Of a stretch of 17,555 bases of DNA, positions 1-9,724 are shown one piece after another. The stretch's first letter is position 1; each line of letters starts with the position of its first letter. This DNA comes from Cladosporium sp. IMV 00045 (Eukaryota; Ascomycota; Dothideomycetes; Cladosporiales; Cladosporiaceae): the NCBI GenBank assembly GCA_001931905.2, contig MSJI02000410.1:1-17555 (forward strand). Direction: 5' to 3'. Made by a program: the position numbers and the translations under genes. The notes beneath the pieces were generated by a model. The model was not told the DNA's origin, made no database searches, and was given only the letters and a program-made list of their open reading frames with translations.

Positions 1-1137
1 AGAGTCGCACACCTCGTTCGGGGAAGAAGCCCCACCGAATTGAAAGAGAGTGACGGGAGACTTTTCTCTGTTTCGCCGCGGCAGAGAAGGGAAGAAGGAA
101 GAGCACGGCCACCAAAAAACTCGCACGAGCACCGCACGCCAAAGTGGTCAGTGGTTTAATCGCGGGCACACACGACTACTGACTACTGACTGCTGCTTTG
201 CCTACCTCACATACCACTCACCTCTCTCCCATCCTACCACCACCCATTCCACACCATTCAACGCTGCGCACACGCTCGCTACCTCTCCTCCGCCCACACG
301 CCTCTCCTGCATCACACCGCGCACCTGCCGATATTCTCCTCGGTCGTCGGCAGCCGTAGTGTCTAAGGCGTCTTCTGTGTGTCGCAGCAGCAGCGCTTGT
401 TTCTTCAATCCCAACCCGCCGCCGCCGCCGCGTGCCATCGCTCCTTCCGCATTTGGACGTGCCTACCTTGAGCACACTCGAGTTGTTGGCAGCAATCATT
501 TAGGGAAGGTACAACTGGTCTGTGTTGTCCTCAAGAAAAAAGATTACGGTACGCTTCAGCTCGCACGACTTCACTGCGCGACATCAACTTCACCCGCTTC
601 GATTTTATACCACATCCATCCTTTCAACACCTCCACTCCAGCACTGCACACTCACCCGCCGCTCGACCAATAATATCTGCCCTTCATCTGCACCGCTTTC
701 GCTAATAGCCATTGCCGTTGCAGACCTCACTCAGGCCAATCCGACTCCCCGCCGCGACCTCGCGCGCATCATCATTGTTTTCTCTCCCCGTTCACTGCGC
801 ACTTCACGTCGCTCCATTTCCTTTCGCCGACATCCAACGCCGGTCGAAGCTTGCGCCGCGCACTTCACTCAGCATCATCCACGATCACACGTGCCCAGTT
901 ACCTCACGAATCACCACGAACACAGATACCAAACGACAATCCCGGGAGGCCAGCTGGTGACCTCTCTGGGTGAGAAGAGAAAGGAGCTAGGCGTGCTCGC
1001 CAATATCCATCTGGTAATCACCGTCGCGTGATCTTGTCAGCGGTAGTTCTCCGGGCAAGGAAAACAGTCGCGGAGTAGGAAGGGAAATTTATTTTGCACT
1101 TTTCGGTGCCAGATTTTCCACACAAACAGAAGACGGA
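1..1137 (+). promoter_or_regulatory. Long ATG-free 5' leader/promoter of the LARP1-like gene
   Basis: This stretch is C- and pyrimidine-rich and holds no convincing gene. Reading every line on the + strand I find no ATG before the one at 1138, while I count 21 CAT trinucleotides and more than 40 CTG, GTG and TTG. The long open frame from about 50 to 673 starts with GTG and has low-complexity content, so I do not call it coding. The lack of upstream ATGs suggests that most of the stretch is transcribed and scanned by ribosomes as a 5' UTR. A possible leader intron runs from GTGAG at 970 to CAG at 1040 (71 nt), but its branch point is weak. Simple repeats include GACTACT copies near 174-190 and a CCG run near 418-431. 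The true transcription start may lie outside the window. Confidence 0.55.
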
Positions 1138-4100
1138 ATGGCCGGACCTGGGGTTTCAAGCCCGGGTGGCTTTTCTTACGCACAGGCGGCAAAGGGCCGT
1201 GCCTCTACAGCAGCTTCGGCGACGTCGTCGAGCAAAGTAACATCAGGCGCAGCGACGCCTGCCACCGGCCTCTTGTCGGATTTCGAGACTGCCTCTCCCA
1301 GCAACTGGGCGGATGACGAAGAATTTGTTACAGCCGACAAGCAGTCGCAAACAAACGAGGAGTCACACGAGAAGACCAAGCCCTCCGAGCTGAAAAGTGT
1401 TGTCGAGCGTGCTAAAGCCGAAGAGAAGGCTCAGACTAGCTCTGGCGTGTCGTCGCCAGACATCGCTGCTTCCGCGACCTCAAATGATGACGCATCCTCC
1501 GCGAACAACGCCTCTTCGCAGACCAGCTGGGACAACAAGTCTCAAGCATCGGAGACTCAGCAAACACCCGAAGCATCTGCCTCCGGATCATGGATTACTG
1601 CACGTGCCGAGCGCGCTGAGCGCCAAAGCGGCTCGCATAAGAATGAGTCTTCGGGCAAAGGCAGGAAGAGCAAGGCGGAGAAGAACGAGGAGCCGCCTGC
1701 GCCACCACCGAAGCCCGTTGTCTTGACCGAAGCTCCTGCTCCCACGGTCAACCCATGGGCCAAGCGCGCCGAGGAGAACAAGGCGAAGATGGCGGCAATC
1801 CCTGCGCCTATTCCCAAACCCGCCCAGGCACCAGGCGCCGCCGCCAACTTGAAGGAGAACCAGCGTCCTCGCGCCGACTCCAAGAAGAAGAACAACGCCG
1901 CCGCCGCAGCTTCCTCATCCGAGGTCAACGGCACCACCGAAGCGAAGAAATCCAACGCTTCTCAAGGCAAGCGCACCGACGAACAGCGTCCCGCCACCCG
2001 CCAGGGTGCAAAGCCCGCGGCCGCACAGCGCGCCGATGTCAACGTCCCTGGTTACTCCAGACCAGCTGCTCGTGATGAGCGTCCAAATGTTGCGGCACCA
2101 CCTCCCGTTAAGGACGAGGTCTCCTGGCCAACACCCAACACCGCACCTGCAGCAGAGCCCAAGGAGCGCAAGCCGGCTCCCGAGAAGGACAGCGAGGAGA
2201 AGAACGACGAGAGCGCATCCGCTGGCAAGGGTCGCAAGAAGCAGGAGTGGAAGCCTGTCCCTGTTGTCCCCAACATTCTGTGGGAAACTCCCAGCATGCG
2301 CGAGAGGAGCACCCGTGGCAGCCCTTCAAGCAGCGAGGGTCGCAGCCGTGGTGGTGCCGCCGTTCGTGGTCGCGGCAACTTCAGAGGATCAGCCAACGGC
2401 GTGGCAACTCGTGGCGCCGCACAACAGACCGGTGAAGAAGTCCGCAGCCGCGCGGAGACCTCCGATGACTCGGCAAACAAGGCCCAGCGTTCCGCCAGTG
2501 CCTCTTCTCAGTCCCGCAACGCCGTGAAGCCTGCACCCCAGCAGACCAAGGAGGCCACTGTCGGCGAGGCTAAGCCTGTGCAGCAGCGCAGCACCAAGGC
2601 CAAGACCGAGGCCACCCCCACCGAAGGCCAAGAGGGCGAGACTGTCCCCGACGCAATTCCCAGAGGACCCAAGGCAGAGGAAGTTGATGCCGCCACCCAA
2701 ATCCGTGAGGGCCAGGCAGCACGCCCTACGCCTTTGGAGAAACCTTCTGCTCGTGATGGAAACTGGAATGCTCCCGGTCGCGGAGCTAAGCGCGGCGGCC
2801 GTGGTAGGGGCGGTTCTCGTGAGTTTGTTAACGGCCACCACAACGCTCACCCCTTTGTTAATGGCAATGCGGGTCCCGACTTTTCTGGTGTCTCTCCATT
2901 CGGTGTGCCGCAATCTCCCTCTTTCCAGGCATCGCGCGGTAACCACCAGGGTGCATTCTCCGGTCCGGGTCGTGCAGGCTGGCGCGGCAACTCTCGTGCA
3001 CAGTCTTTCCCAGTGGAGAACAACTACGGCAGATACCCTGCCTTCCCGGCTCAGATGCAGGCTTACCAGAACATGTTTGAATACGGCGGCTACCCTGTCG
3101 CAGCTGTTCCCTACAACCCCATGATGGACCCGAGCTACCTCTTCGGCGTTGTTACTCTCCAGGTTGAGTACTACTTCTCTATCGACAACCTGCTCAAGGA
3201 CATGTTTCTGCGCAAGAACATGGACTCTCAGGGTTTCGTCTACCTGGAAGTCATTGCTAGCTTCAACCGCGTCAAGACTTTGACTCAGGACTGGGAGTTG
3301 CTTAGACAGGTTTGCTTGCAGTCTGAGGTCGTCCAGATCCGTATTGGTGAGGACGGCAAGGAACGTGTACGTAAGAACCGGGATTACCAGCAGTTCATTC
3401 TTCCCAGTGAGGAGCGTTTCCCAGCCGCTCGCCACGAGGGTCCCAAGCAGCTCGACATTCCTGAGCAGCGTATGCCCAACATCTACGGCCAGATGAACCT
3501 CAACCCTCACGGTGCTCTGCAGCCCATGGCTATGCCTCGTCCCAATGGTCGTCGCGATACCGCGTTTGCCATGATGAACGGCGCAGCTCGTGGCGCTTTC
3601 TTCCCTCAGGCCCAGGATGGCCCCTATGGTGAGGAGATGCGTGGTCGTTCTCAGAAGTCGCCGGCTTTCGATAGCAACGCGCACAATGCTTTCATGAGCA
3701 ACGACAACGCCAGCAACGAGCCCGATGTTTTCCCCGACCACAAGCTCGAGCAGCTCACGGTGTGCGTTAGGCTAAGCAGCCGCCGTGTGCCATACCACAA
3801 CTCCGCTGCCCGGACGTTCTCTAATGGATCCATTGACCAGAAGAGCATCCCTGGCGAGATCAGCAAGCAGGGTTCTCAGACTCAGCTGAAGACCAACGGC
3901 GAGGCTGTCACAAACGGTACTACTTCTCCTGCGGCGTCTCGCGGCACCAGCCCATCTGCAATGAGCTCTCCTGAGCGTCCCGCTGGCGTTGCAGTGTTCT
4001 GGATTAAGGACACCGAGCACCCTGTCGGCACCCTTCCCTCCGACTTGACGCCTGAGCCTTACGTTCAGCTTCGCCTCAAGGCCTTTGAACAGCGCAACCA

Positions 4101-4479
4101 TGCCGCTACTGGTACCTGTCCCTACGACTTGAAGGTCCTCTACCAGTTTTGGTCGCACTTCCTGATCCGCAACTTCAACAACCGCATGTACAACGAGTTC
4201 AAGTACTACGCCGACGCCGATGCCAAGGACCGCGTATCTTTCGAAGGCCACAAGAACCTGGTTAAGTACTACGGCGAGGCTATTAGCAGCGCCAACCCCA
4301 TCCCGGCTTGCGTCATCAAGGACTACATCGAGCTGGTCAAGTCTGAGGGCCCCAAGCCCGAGAGCACGGCCTTCAAGTCTCTGCAGGCTGCCTGGCGCAA
4401 CAGCGCCCTCAACCTTCGCAACCGTAAGCTGCTGAACGACCACCTCGATGACGATCTCAAGGCGAAGCTCGAGGCCTAA
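1138..4479 (+). CDS. LARP1-type La-domain RNA-binding protein with C-terminal DM15-like region
   Basis: A single open exon encodes 1113 aa. Residues 1-660 are disordered and rich in Ala, Ser, Pro, Lys and Gln, with RGG-like clusters near 399-425 and 547-562 (key stretch GAKRGGRGRGGSR). The La motif spans about 667-756, with the hallmark QVEYYFS at 675-681, NLLKD at 684-688, and aromatic and basic residues after it. The C-terminus (about 995-1100) carries LYQFWSHFL, FNNRMYNEFK and LVKYYGE. These match the DM15 helical-hairpin pattern of LARP1, which binds mRNA caps and 5' TOP sequences in animals. The yeast La-domain proteins Sro9 and Slf1 lack DM15, so this is a LARP1-type orthologue, likely cytoplasmic and acting on translation and mRNA stability. 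The start is the first ATG in the window and has G at -3 and +4. Codon use is strongly biased to C-ending codons, suggesting high expression. The role is known from the family and not shown here for fungi. Confidence 0.92.
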   Translation: MAGPGVSSPGGFSYAQAAKGRASTAASATSSSKVTSGAATPATGLLSDFETASPSNWADDEEFVTADKQSQTNEESHEKTKPSELKSVVERAKAEEKAQTSSGVSSPDIAASATSNDDASSANNASSQTSWDNKSQASETQQTPEASASGSWITARAERAERQSGSHKNESSGKGRKSKAEKNEEPPAPPPKPVVLTEAPAPTVNPWAKRAEENKAKMAAIPAPIPKPAQAPGAAANLKENQRPRADSKKKNNAAAAASSSEVNGTTEAKKSNASQGKRTDEQRPATRQGAKPAAAQRADVNVPGYSRPAARDERPNVAAPPPVKDEVSWPTPNTAPAAEPKERKPAPEKDSEEKNDESASAGKGRKKQEWKPVPVVPNILWETPSMRERSTRGSPSSSEGRSRGGAAVRGRGNFRGSANGVATRGAAQQTGEEVRSRAETSDDSANKAQRSASASSQSRNAVKPAPQQTKEATVGEAKPVQQRSTKAKTEATPTEGQEGETVPDAIPRGPKAEEVDAATQIREGQAARPTPLEKPSARDGNWNAPGRGAKRGGRGRGGSREFVNGHHNAHPFVNGNAGPDFSGVSPFGVPQSPSFQASRGNHQGAFSGPGRAGWRGNSRAQSFPVENNYGRYPAFPAQMQAYQNMFEYGGYPVAAVPYNPMMDPSYLFGVVTLQVEYYFSIDNLLKDMFLRKNMDSQGFVYLEVIASFNRVKTLTQDWELLRQVCLQSEVVQIRIGEDGKERVRKNRDYQQFILPSEERFPAARHEGPKQLDIPEQRMPNIYGQMNLNPHGALQPMAMPRPNGRRDTAFAMMNGAARGAFFPQAQDGPYGEEMRGRSQKSPAFDSNAHNAFMSNDNASNEPDVFPDHKLEQLTVCVRLSSRRVPYHNSAARTFSNGSIDQKSIPGEISKQGSQTQLKTNGEAVTNGTTSPAASRGTSPSAMSSPERPAGVAVFWIKDTEHPVGTLPSDLTPEPYVQLRLKAFEQRNHAATGTCPYDLKVLYQFWSHFLIRNFNNRMYNEFKYYADADAKDRVSFEGHKNLVKYYGEAISSANPIPACVIKDYIELVKSEGPKPESTAFKSLQAAWRNSALNLRNRKLLNDHLDDDLKAKLEA

Positions 4480-6024
4480 TCTGTGAGAGTAAATCGGCTG
4501 CTTCGTTATTCATCAATCACTACCATCAGCATTTCCGCACATTGCATTCCTGGACCGCGCTCGCCTTCCGCAGGCTTGATGCGTCGGCAAATACGACATT
4601 CCTTGAAGCTCTGTTTTAGCGACTTGCGACTTTTACCTCGAACGCGGCACAACGGATGTCGCTTAATCAACAGTTCACTGTGGATGCTTTTTTGTTTCAT
4701 CACTCATCATCAACGATTGGTTTAGCCGGAGCGGCGTTCTCTGGCGTGCTATTTCCGAAGGTCATGGTACGGCAAAAGCAGGCGTTCCATCAAAAAGCAA
4801 AATGGTTACATTGGCCGGTCGCTTGTTCTGTGTTTTGTGGTTGCAAAACATTACCGCACGGCATAATCATGTCTTCATGCCACGCTACTTGTTCTTGTTC
4901 TTGGGTTTTGCGAATGGCGCAAAGAGGAATGAATTCTTAGGTTTCCATGGACGCGGCAGCAGCAGCATGGACTCTTGTCCCCAGCATCACGGCCGCTTAA
5001 GCCATTTCAGCGCTCGTCAGATACGCTTCGTTGCGCGAACGCCTTGGCGAGTCTTGCCCGCTTGCTGCTGGATGTCCTCCACCGACCTGCGACGACCACG
5101 TGCAAATGAGAGAACGAAACAACCCTCTCTTTTGCTACTCTTCTTTGCAGGACATTATTGTTTTTTTATTTTCGGGCTTGGGTTTTCTTGTTATGATGCA
5201 TAGCGGCTGGAGCACGCTTTCTGAAAGTTTTTTGTGTCAATGCCCCCCCTTTTTTTTCCCCTTGTTGCTTTCATGTTCTTATTCTCTGCCGACCTGTCAT
5301 TACCGGTCGCGCATTCCTCCTTTTTATTCCCCCCGAAAATTTCTCCCCTGCACAACGGATTAAAAAAATGATTATTTGTTTTTCTTGCTTTTCAAAACAT
5401 TACAATGTTCGAGTTCTTTTAAGTTGTGGCTTTCCATTTTCACTCTCGCTGCGTCTGATTTCTCATGACATTCTTGCTCTTGCTCTTACTTTTGCTTCTG
5501 CTTTCCTGTTTTATGTCGCGTCACTCGGAAAATTCCACATCCTGCTGCGTTTGAGGTAGGGAGGGGAAAAATCAAAAAAGCAACCATGGCGTTTTTAAGA
5601 CTCTTTCTTCTTACTACCTCTAGATCGGCTGAGGTTTTATGTGTGTAAATAGATGGTCTCTTGCTGTTTCTGTGGCTTTTTGGCTCTTTTGAACTGCGAC
5701 TAAAACTTCTTGCTTGCTCAGTCAATACTCACTCAACTCATTCATCGTGAAACCTTTCAATTTGGTACTATTGCTTGCGTTAAGTGCTGTGTATTCTATC
5801 TGTAAAATCTGTGGCCTGTCATTGCTAATTGCAGTCTCTTGATTTCTTGTCGTTCTATAATCCGCTTGTCACGTTCAAGGAAAATTGAAATGAATGCGTC
5901 CACTTCTTCGATCAATCTCGTCGACCACTCGATTCGCCATCCTAAACCCAAGGAAATAAGAAGAAGAGAAGCAAAGAATTAAAAAGGACGACCCTTCCCC
6001 TTCCCTTTCCCCATCTCCTCCTCA
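4480..6024. other. Intergenic region/3' UTRs between convergent genes, T-rich
   Basis: This 1.5-kb stretch lies between the stop of the LARP1-like gene and the stop of the RTA1-like gene on the other strand. I see only short open frames with no recognisable family. From about 5080 to 5900 the + strand is rich in T and CT runs (for example T runs near 5160, 5228 and 5247), and a purine-rich stretch covers about 5950-5990. It probably holds the 3' UTRs and terminators of both genes. I found no clear AATAAA signal. One PUF-type element is listed separately. Confidence 0.5.
5644..5651 (+). promoter_or_regulatory. PUF-protein (Puf3-type) consensus TGTAAATA
   Basis: An exact TGTAAATA lies 1.16 kb after the LARP1-like stop, in T-rich sequence. 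The RNA form UGUAAAUA is the core recognition element of Puf3-type Pumilio proteins. It would only matter if the LARP1-like 3' UTR reaches this far, which I cannot see. A chance match in A/T-rich DNA is quite possible. Confidence 0.2.
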
Positions 6025-6112
6025 TCAAGCATTACTCTCACTCTCCTCTCCCTCCCTCAACTTCTCCTGCCTCCCCTCCCCCTTTCCCTTCCCACCCCTC
6101 AAACTCCAATTC
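5991..6112 (+). repeat. Homopyrimidine/homopurine tract over the end of the RTA1-like gene
   Basis: Over 122 nt the + strand has only two G (6029 and 6069) and is dominated by C and T runs with scattered A. It follows a purine-rich stretch at about 5950-5990. The tract covers the RTA1-like stop codon and the last ~28 codons. In the protein these give a low-complexity tail of Gly, Lys, Arg, Glu and Ser. Such tracts can form triplex (H-DNA) structures under supercoiling; that is general knowledge and not shown here. Confidence 0.6.
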
Positions 6113-7061
6113 GCCACATGCCACTGCGTCCCAAACGCCACGCCCGGATGCCAAATACTCAGCAGCAGCACGGCAAGCCCAATCATCGCCCCGTCAAGAA
6201 TCATGAAATCGATCTCGCTATTCCACAGCTTTCCCTCGAAACCCTCCCACAACTCCGCCGCGCGGAAAATCGACCTCGCCAAAATCGCCAGCGTCGCGAC
6301 CAGAAGCGATACAAGAAAGAGCTGAAACCCCGTACGCTCGCGCGTCCGCTGCTTCGCGAGCGTCGCCGGGTCGATAGCTTTCTCCGCGCCGCGCCGCCAC
6401 ACGCGAATGAAGAAATCGATCCCGACCACGAGGAAGAAGCTCAAACTGATGACTTGCAGGATCAAGCCGGCGATCATGACGTCCACGCCCGTGTCTTGCA
6501 GACTGTCGGTGTCGGCCATGTCGGCTATGGCGCCGCCGACGGCTTGCAGGACGAGCGAGAGGAAGTCGGACGTCATGAAGAAGAGGCTGGTGGTGCGGGG
6601 GGAGAGGCGAGCGAGGTGCGGGGCATAGAGGGTCGTGAGGCGCGAGAGGGTTAGGTAGATTGCTGCGGTGAGGAAGACGGGGGCGATTGTTAGGGTGATT
6701 CTGGGAGGGTGTTAGTTGGGCTGGTTGGTTGGGTGAAGGGTTGGTGTTGGTTGACTTACAGGTATAGTAAGAACGCATCTCCGTTGAATGGATTGTTATG
6801 CAACTGCACTCTCGCGACGTAGCCAAGCACTTCGAGAATCAAGCCGCAGACCATGCCGACCATGAATCCCCATGTTTTATAGTAGATTCCTAAGCCGAGT
6901 TGGGGGATTATGCACACGCCGAAGAAGACTGCGAGGGCGAGGTTGCCGCCGAAGTCGACGCGGTAGGTGAAGGATGATTGAGCGAGGCAGCAGGTTTCCA
7001 GCGTGCAGAGCGAGTTGTCCTCGATGCCGAAGTTGCAGTTGGCGAAGGGGTCTATGGCCAT
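6025..7061 (-). CDS. RTA1-like seven-helix membrane protein (lipid-translocating exporter/drug-resistance family)
   Basis: Two exons, complement(6025..6700, 6760..7061), encode 325 aa. The 59-nt intron (6701-6759) has a GTAAGT donor, a CTAAC branch point and a CAG acceptor. It splits the Leu-101 codon and keeps the frame through ITLTIAPVFL. RTA1-family signatures are present: E77, GY at 80-81 and R84 after helix 2; APVFLTAAIY at 107-116; D146, LQ at 152-153 and GG at 156-157; then GLILQVISL. About seven hydrophobic helices fit the usual fungal size of around 300 aa. The N-terminus (1-40) has several Cys and probably faces outside; the C-terminal tail is charged and low in complexity. Family members (yeast Rsb1, Rta1, Rtm1) act at the plasma membrane in sphingoid-base release or resistance to toxic compounds; the substrate here is unknown. 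ATG at 7061 is the first in frame and has A at -3. Confidence 0.92.
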
Positions 7062-7719
7062 TGTGGGCGGTGGGGTTTGGTGATGTGGAGGTTTGGAGAG
7101 GGCGGGGAAGTTTTTGATATCTCTTGTAGTGCCGATGTGGTCTGATAGTTTGGTCTGACTGGCCTCAGGTGATATGAATACCCAGCGGTGTCCAGATGGA
7201 GCGATAGTGTAAGGCTTCACAAGTCCCAATGTACCAGCTGAGCGAAGATGAGAGGCTTTGTTGTGCAACGATAGCAGCCTTGGTCAGTCGTATCGAAATC
7301 TCATGCTCCTTCACATTTCATCAAAAGAGAGACAATGAGGGATACTTAAGCCCGTCTCTTTGAACCATTGAGAATCTCTCCGCCTAATCCACAGCTCCAC
7401 TCAGCGGGCCCAGGTCGCAAAATAGAACCTGCCATACCATGATGAGAGGCCAGTTCGTAAAGGATTGTAAAAAAGCACAGCACTGCCTTTCTCTGCTCTC
7501 CACAAGAGCATCAAGGTTGTGGCATTAAACGCGAGAAGAAGCCTCAATGCTCGAGCTTAAAATACAGTCTTGAAGTTCGCAGGATTGTAGTTTCGCAGAA
7601 TGCCGCGCTGTGATTGGCCCAGTCGTACATCTGGCGTTATACGAGAGCGATAGTGGAGCGTGCGGCCCGGATCCTTTATAGGCATCAGTTTAGGCCACGC
7701 GTTGCGATTGGAGCTTTCG

Positions 7720-7727
7720 TATAAAAG
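7720..7727 (+). promoter_or_regulatory. TATA box without an assigned gene
   Basis: A perfect TATAAAAG lies downstream of an inverted CCAAT box near 7706, so the stretch looks like a core promoter pointing right. The first ATGs after it open a two-codon frame (near 7768) and then the 81-codon frame at 7805. The MFS gene is 2 kb away, too far for this to be its usual core promoter. Confidence 0.35.
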
Positions 7728-9625
7728 AGACGAGGGATTGATTGTGAGGCAGGCTGAGCCTCCACAATGGCGTAGCGTAGAAGTTCAGCTCGAAGGAGTG
7801 TTGCATGGTGGTTTCAGCTAAATTTCAAACCACTTCCAGGTTCCTGGGCTTCATACTAGATTTATTAGTACAGTATTTCGCCATGATTGACCAGGTCACA
7901 GGAGCTGGTACCTGCATTGGCGAATGCTTTTACGATATTCTTGCTGTAAGTGGCTGCCGTGGGCAACCGAAAATGCAAATGAAGGCGGTGCTGTTGGTGC
8001 TTATCGAGTCGACGCGGTGCGGCCAGAATAAATGTGTATCACCGCACTGAAACCTCTACACCTTCAGGTTCTGGCCAGTATCCGCATAAATTGTTTGGAT
8101 CCACTGTCTGCATGTTTTTGTGAAGTAGAAGACCGTGCGACGTCGCTCTTTCTTTTACCTACGCTGCCAAGCTCACCGCCAGGCTTTGTGCCGGTCAAGC
8201 TTAAAAGACAAACTCGACGAGACATTAAATGAGACATCGACCGATTAGGAAGTCTTGTTTCTGAGGTTGGACAAGCAGCATGCATCTTGCCGGTCGAGTT
8301 CTCAGGTGTATGTAATCACAGACAGGACCGCCCGCGATATCTGATGAACCAAATCATAACAATCTTCTCCGTTGGCTCTTGGTGAAGAAGACGATAGGGC
8401 TGATGATCGCACTGACCCGGCAATTTGCATAACGACGCACAGTCAGCCGAGGCAAGCCCCTAAGACCGGCCTTTTGGCAGAAGCACGACTGGAGCGGAAC
8501 ACCGTTGGCGTCGGAAGATGCCATGCTGCGACCGATGAATAAGGCAAATGGCCCAGCACACAGACGACGAGTTCATCAGATCTGTCACAGAGCAAGAATT
8601 CCATGACTCGCTTCCAGCGCTACCTCGGCGATTTGTGAATCTCGAGTCGGGTCGGCAGCCCCGAGCGCATTACTTTGATTTTCCACGCGTTGGGCTCCAC
8701 CAGCAATTACGATAATAAACGAGAAGGATCTCGCGTGCATAAGGTGGAGATGGCCGTTCACACTTCGCTCGCCGAACGTTTCTCACTGCGGCATCTAGAT
8801 CAGCTATGGAAAAAGTTACACCAATCAGAGGGCCTACATGCATTCGATGCACTCTCACGATAGCGACTTTGACAAGCCATCTATGTCAGCAAGCATGATG
8901 ACTTGTTGTGGGCGGTCATGAGTATGAGGCTCTGCGGGCCAGCAGCCACGTACGACATCAAGGATTGTAGCGCAAATCTTGCAAAACCTACAGGAGCACA
9001 ATCAAGCTTCTGTAGGCCAACGAAGGAATATATAAGCAGTCATGTCGGATAGCATGCCCTCCGTACTCGATTTTAGTAAGTCCACACTCGGATCTGGCCA
9101 AATCCTTGGACTGTTCTAAAAGTGCATGAGAAACGTCGGTGCAGTCGGCGCTCTTTAACACCGGCGACCTTTTGCGAAGTCGGTTATGCGGCAGTCAACG
9201 TTCTCTGAACAAAGACAAGCTTTCCAACAGCCAATGACCGATACTATTCGAGGCTCTAGCGCGAGCCGGTGACGAGCATTCCGGGATTAAGCATGCATAA
9301 ATCCTCTTCATCTGTCTTGTGCAGCAAAAGGAATATGGCCCTGTGCTGAATCGCCACTACAAGCCTCGGTTACTGGGCCAAATCTTCCATAACCACGCTC
9401 GGGCCCGGGTCTCCCTTATGGTGTGCCGGCCGTAATGGAAAAAAACTAGTCTGATATTCCTCAGCATTGCGGTGGAGTATCGGTGTTAGTCAGGTTCCTG
9501 TCCCTTTCCTCCCCAGATAAGTATCCCATGTTTGCCGCCGTTGTCCATTTGGGCCTTTGCTTTTGATCGACACAACCCTTCTTCTGGAACCATTGCATCA
9601 TATCGAGCCTCCGCGGCATCACCCA

Positions 9626-9630
9626 TATAT
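9626..9630 (+). promoter_or_regulatory. TATA-like element of the MFS gene
   Basis: CATATATC lies about 95 nt before the MFS start codon, a normal distance for a short fungal leader. A stronger TATATAAG at 9029-9036 is about 690 nt upstream and is followed by a GTAAG at 9076. A second promoter with a leader intron is therefore possible but unsupported. Confidence 0.35.
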
Positions 9631-9724
9631 CACTACAGCAACACTCTCCTACGATTGAATACCAGGACTCCCCCGAGAGAAACACCTTACACATTCAGGA
9701 CCTCACAAGAAATATTCTGCCGAC

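Larger units (their letters stand above)
7062..9724. other. Large intergenic region between divergent membrane-transport genes; no convincing gene
   Basis: These 2.66 kb separate the start codons of the RTA1-like and MFS genes. Base composition is balanced and no open frame over ~80 codons carries a recognisable motif. Promoter-like elements are present: inverted CCAAT (ATTGG) near 7613 and 7706, TATA boxes at 7720 and 9029, a TATATA-like site at 9626, and GC palindromes near 9401-9408 and 9426-9431. An 81-codon ATG frame at 7805-8050 lies 80 nt after the TATA box at 7720 and contains a GTAAGT, but I recognise no family. I saw no tRNA, transposon ends or long repeats by eye. The region may hold regulatory sites for both transporters or an unannotated non-coding transcript. 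Confidence 0.5.

Noticed and set aside
50..673. Long + strand frame of 207 codons in the leader
   Set aside because: It starts with GTG, holds no ATG, is low in complexity and lies upstream of a clear gene; fungal genes do not normally start this way.
2389..3741. 450-codon frame antisense to the LARP1-like gene
   Set aside because: It mirrors the C-ending codon bias of the real gene, has no recognised motif and covers the conserved La motif on the other strand.
3760..3830. Possible short intron in the LARP1-like gene at a GTGCGT-like site
   Set aside because: The only nearby AG gives an implausibly short intron and the frame stays open with family-like sequence (RTFSNGS) after it.
6118..6654. 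178-codon + strand frame opposite the RTA1-like exon 2
   Set aside because: Charged, composition-driven shadow; the - strand has clear RTA1 motifs and a well-formed intron.
9042..9119. 25-codon ATG frame just after the TATATAAG at 9029
   Set aside because: Too short and without motif; at most an upstream frame of a hypothetical long MFS leader.
7062..9724. Decayed transposon or RIP-mutated repeat in the large gap
   Set aside because: Base composition is balanced, with no TA-rich bias, terminal repeats or transposase-like frames visible by eye.
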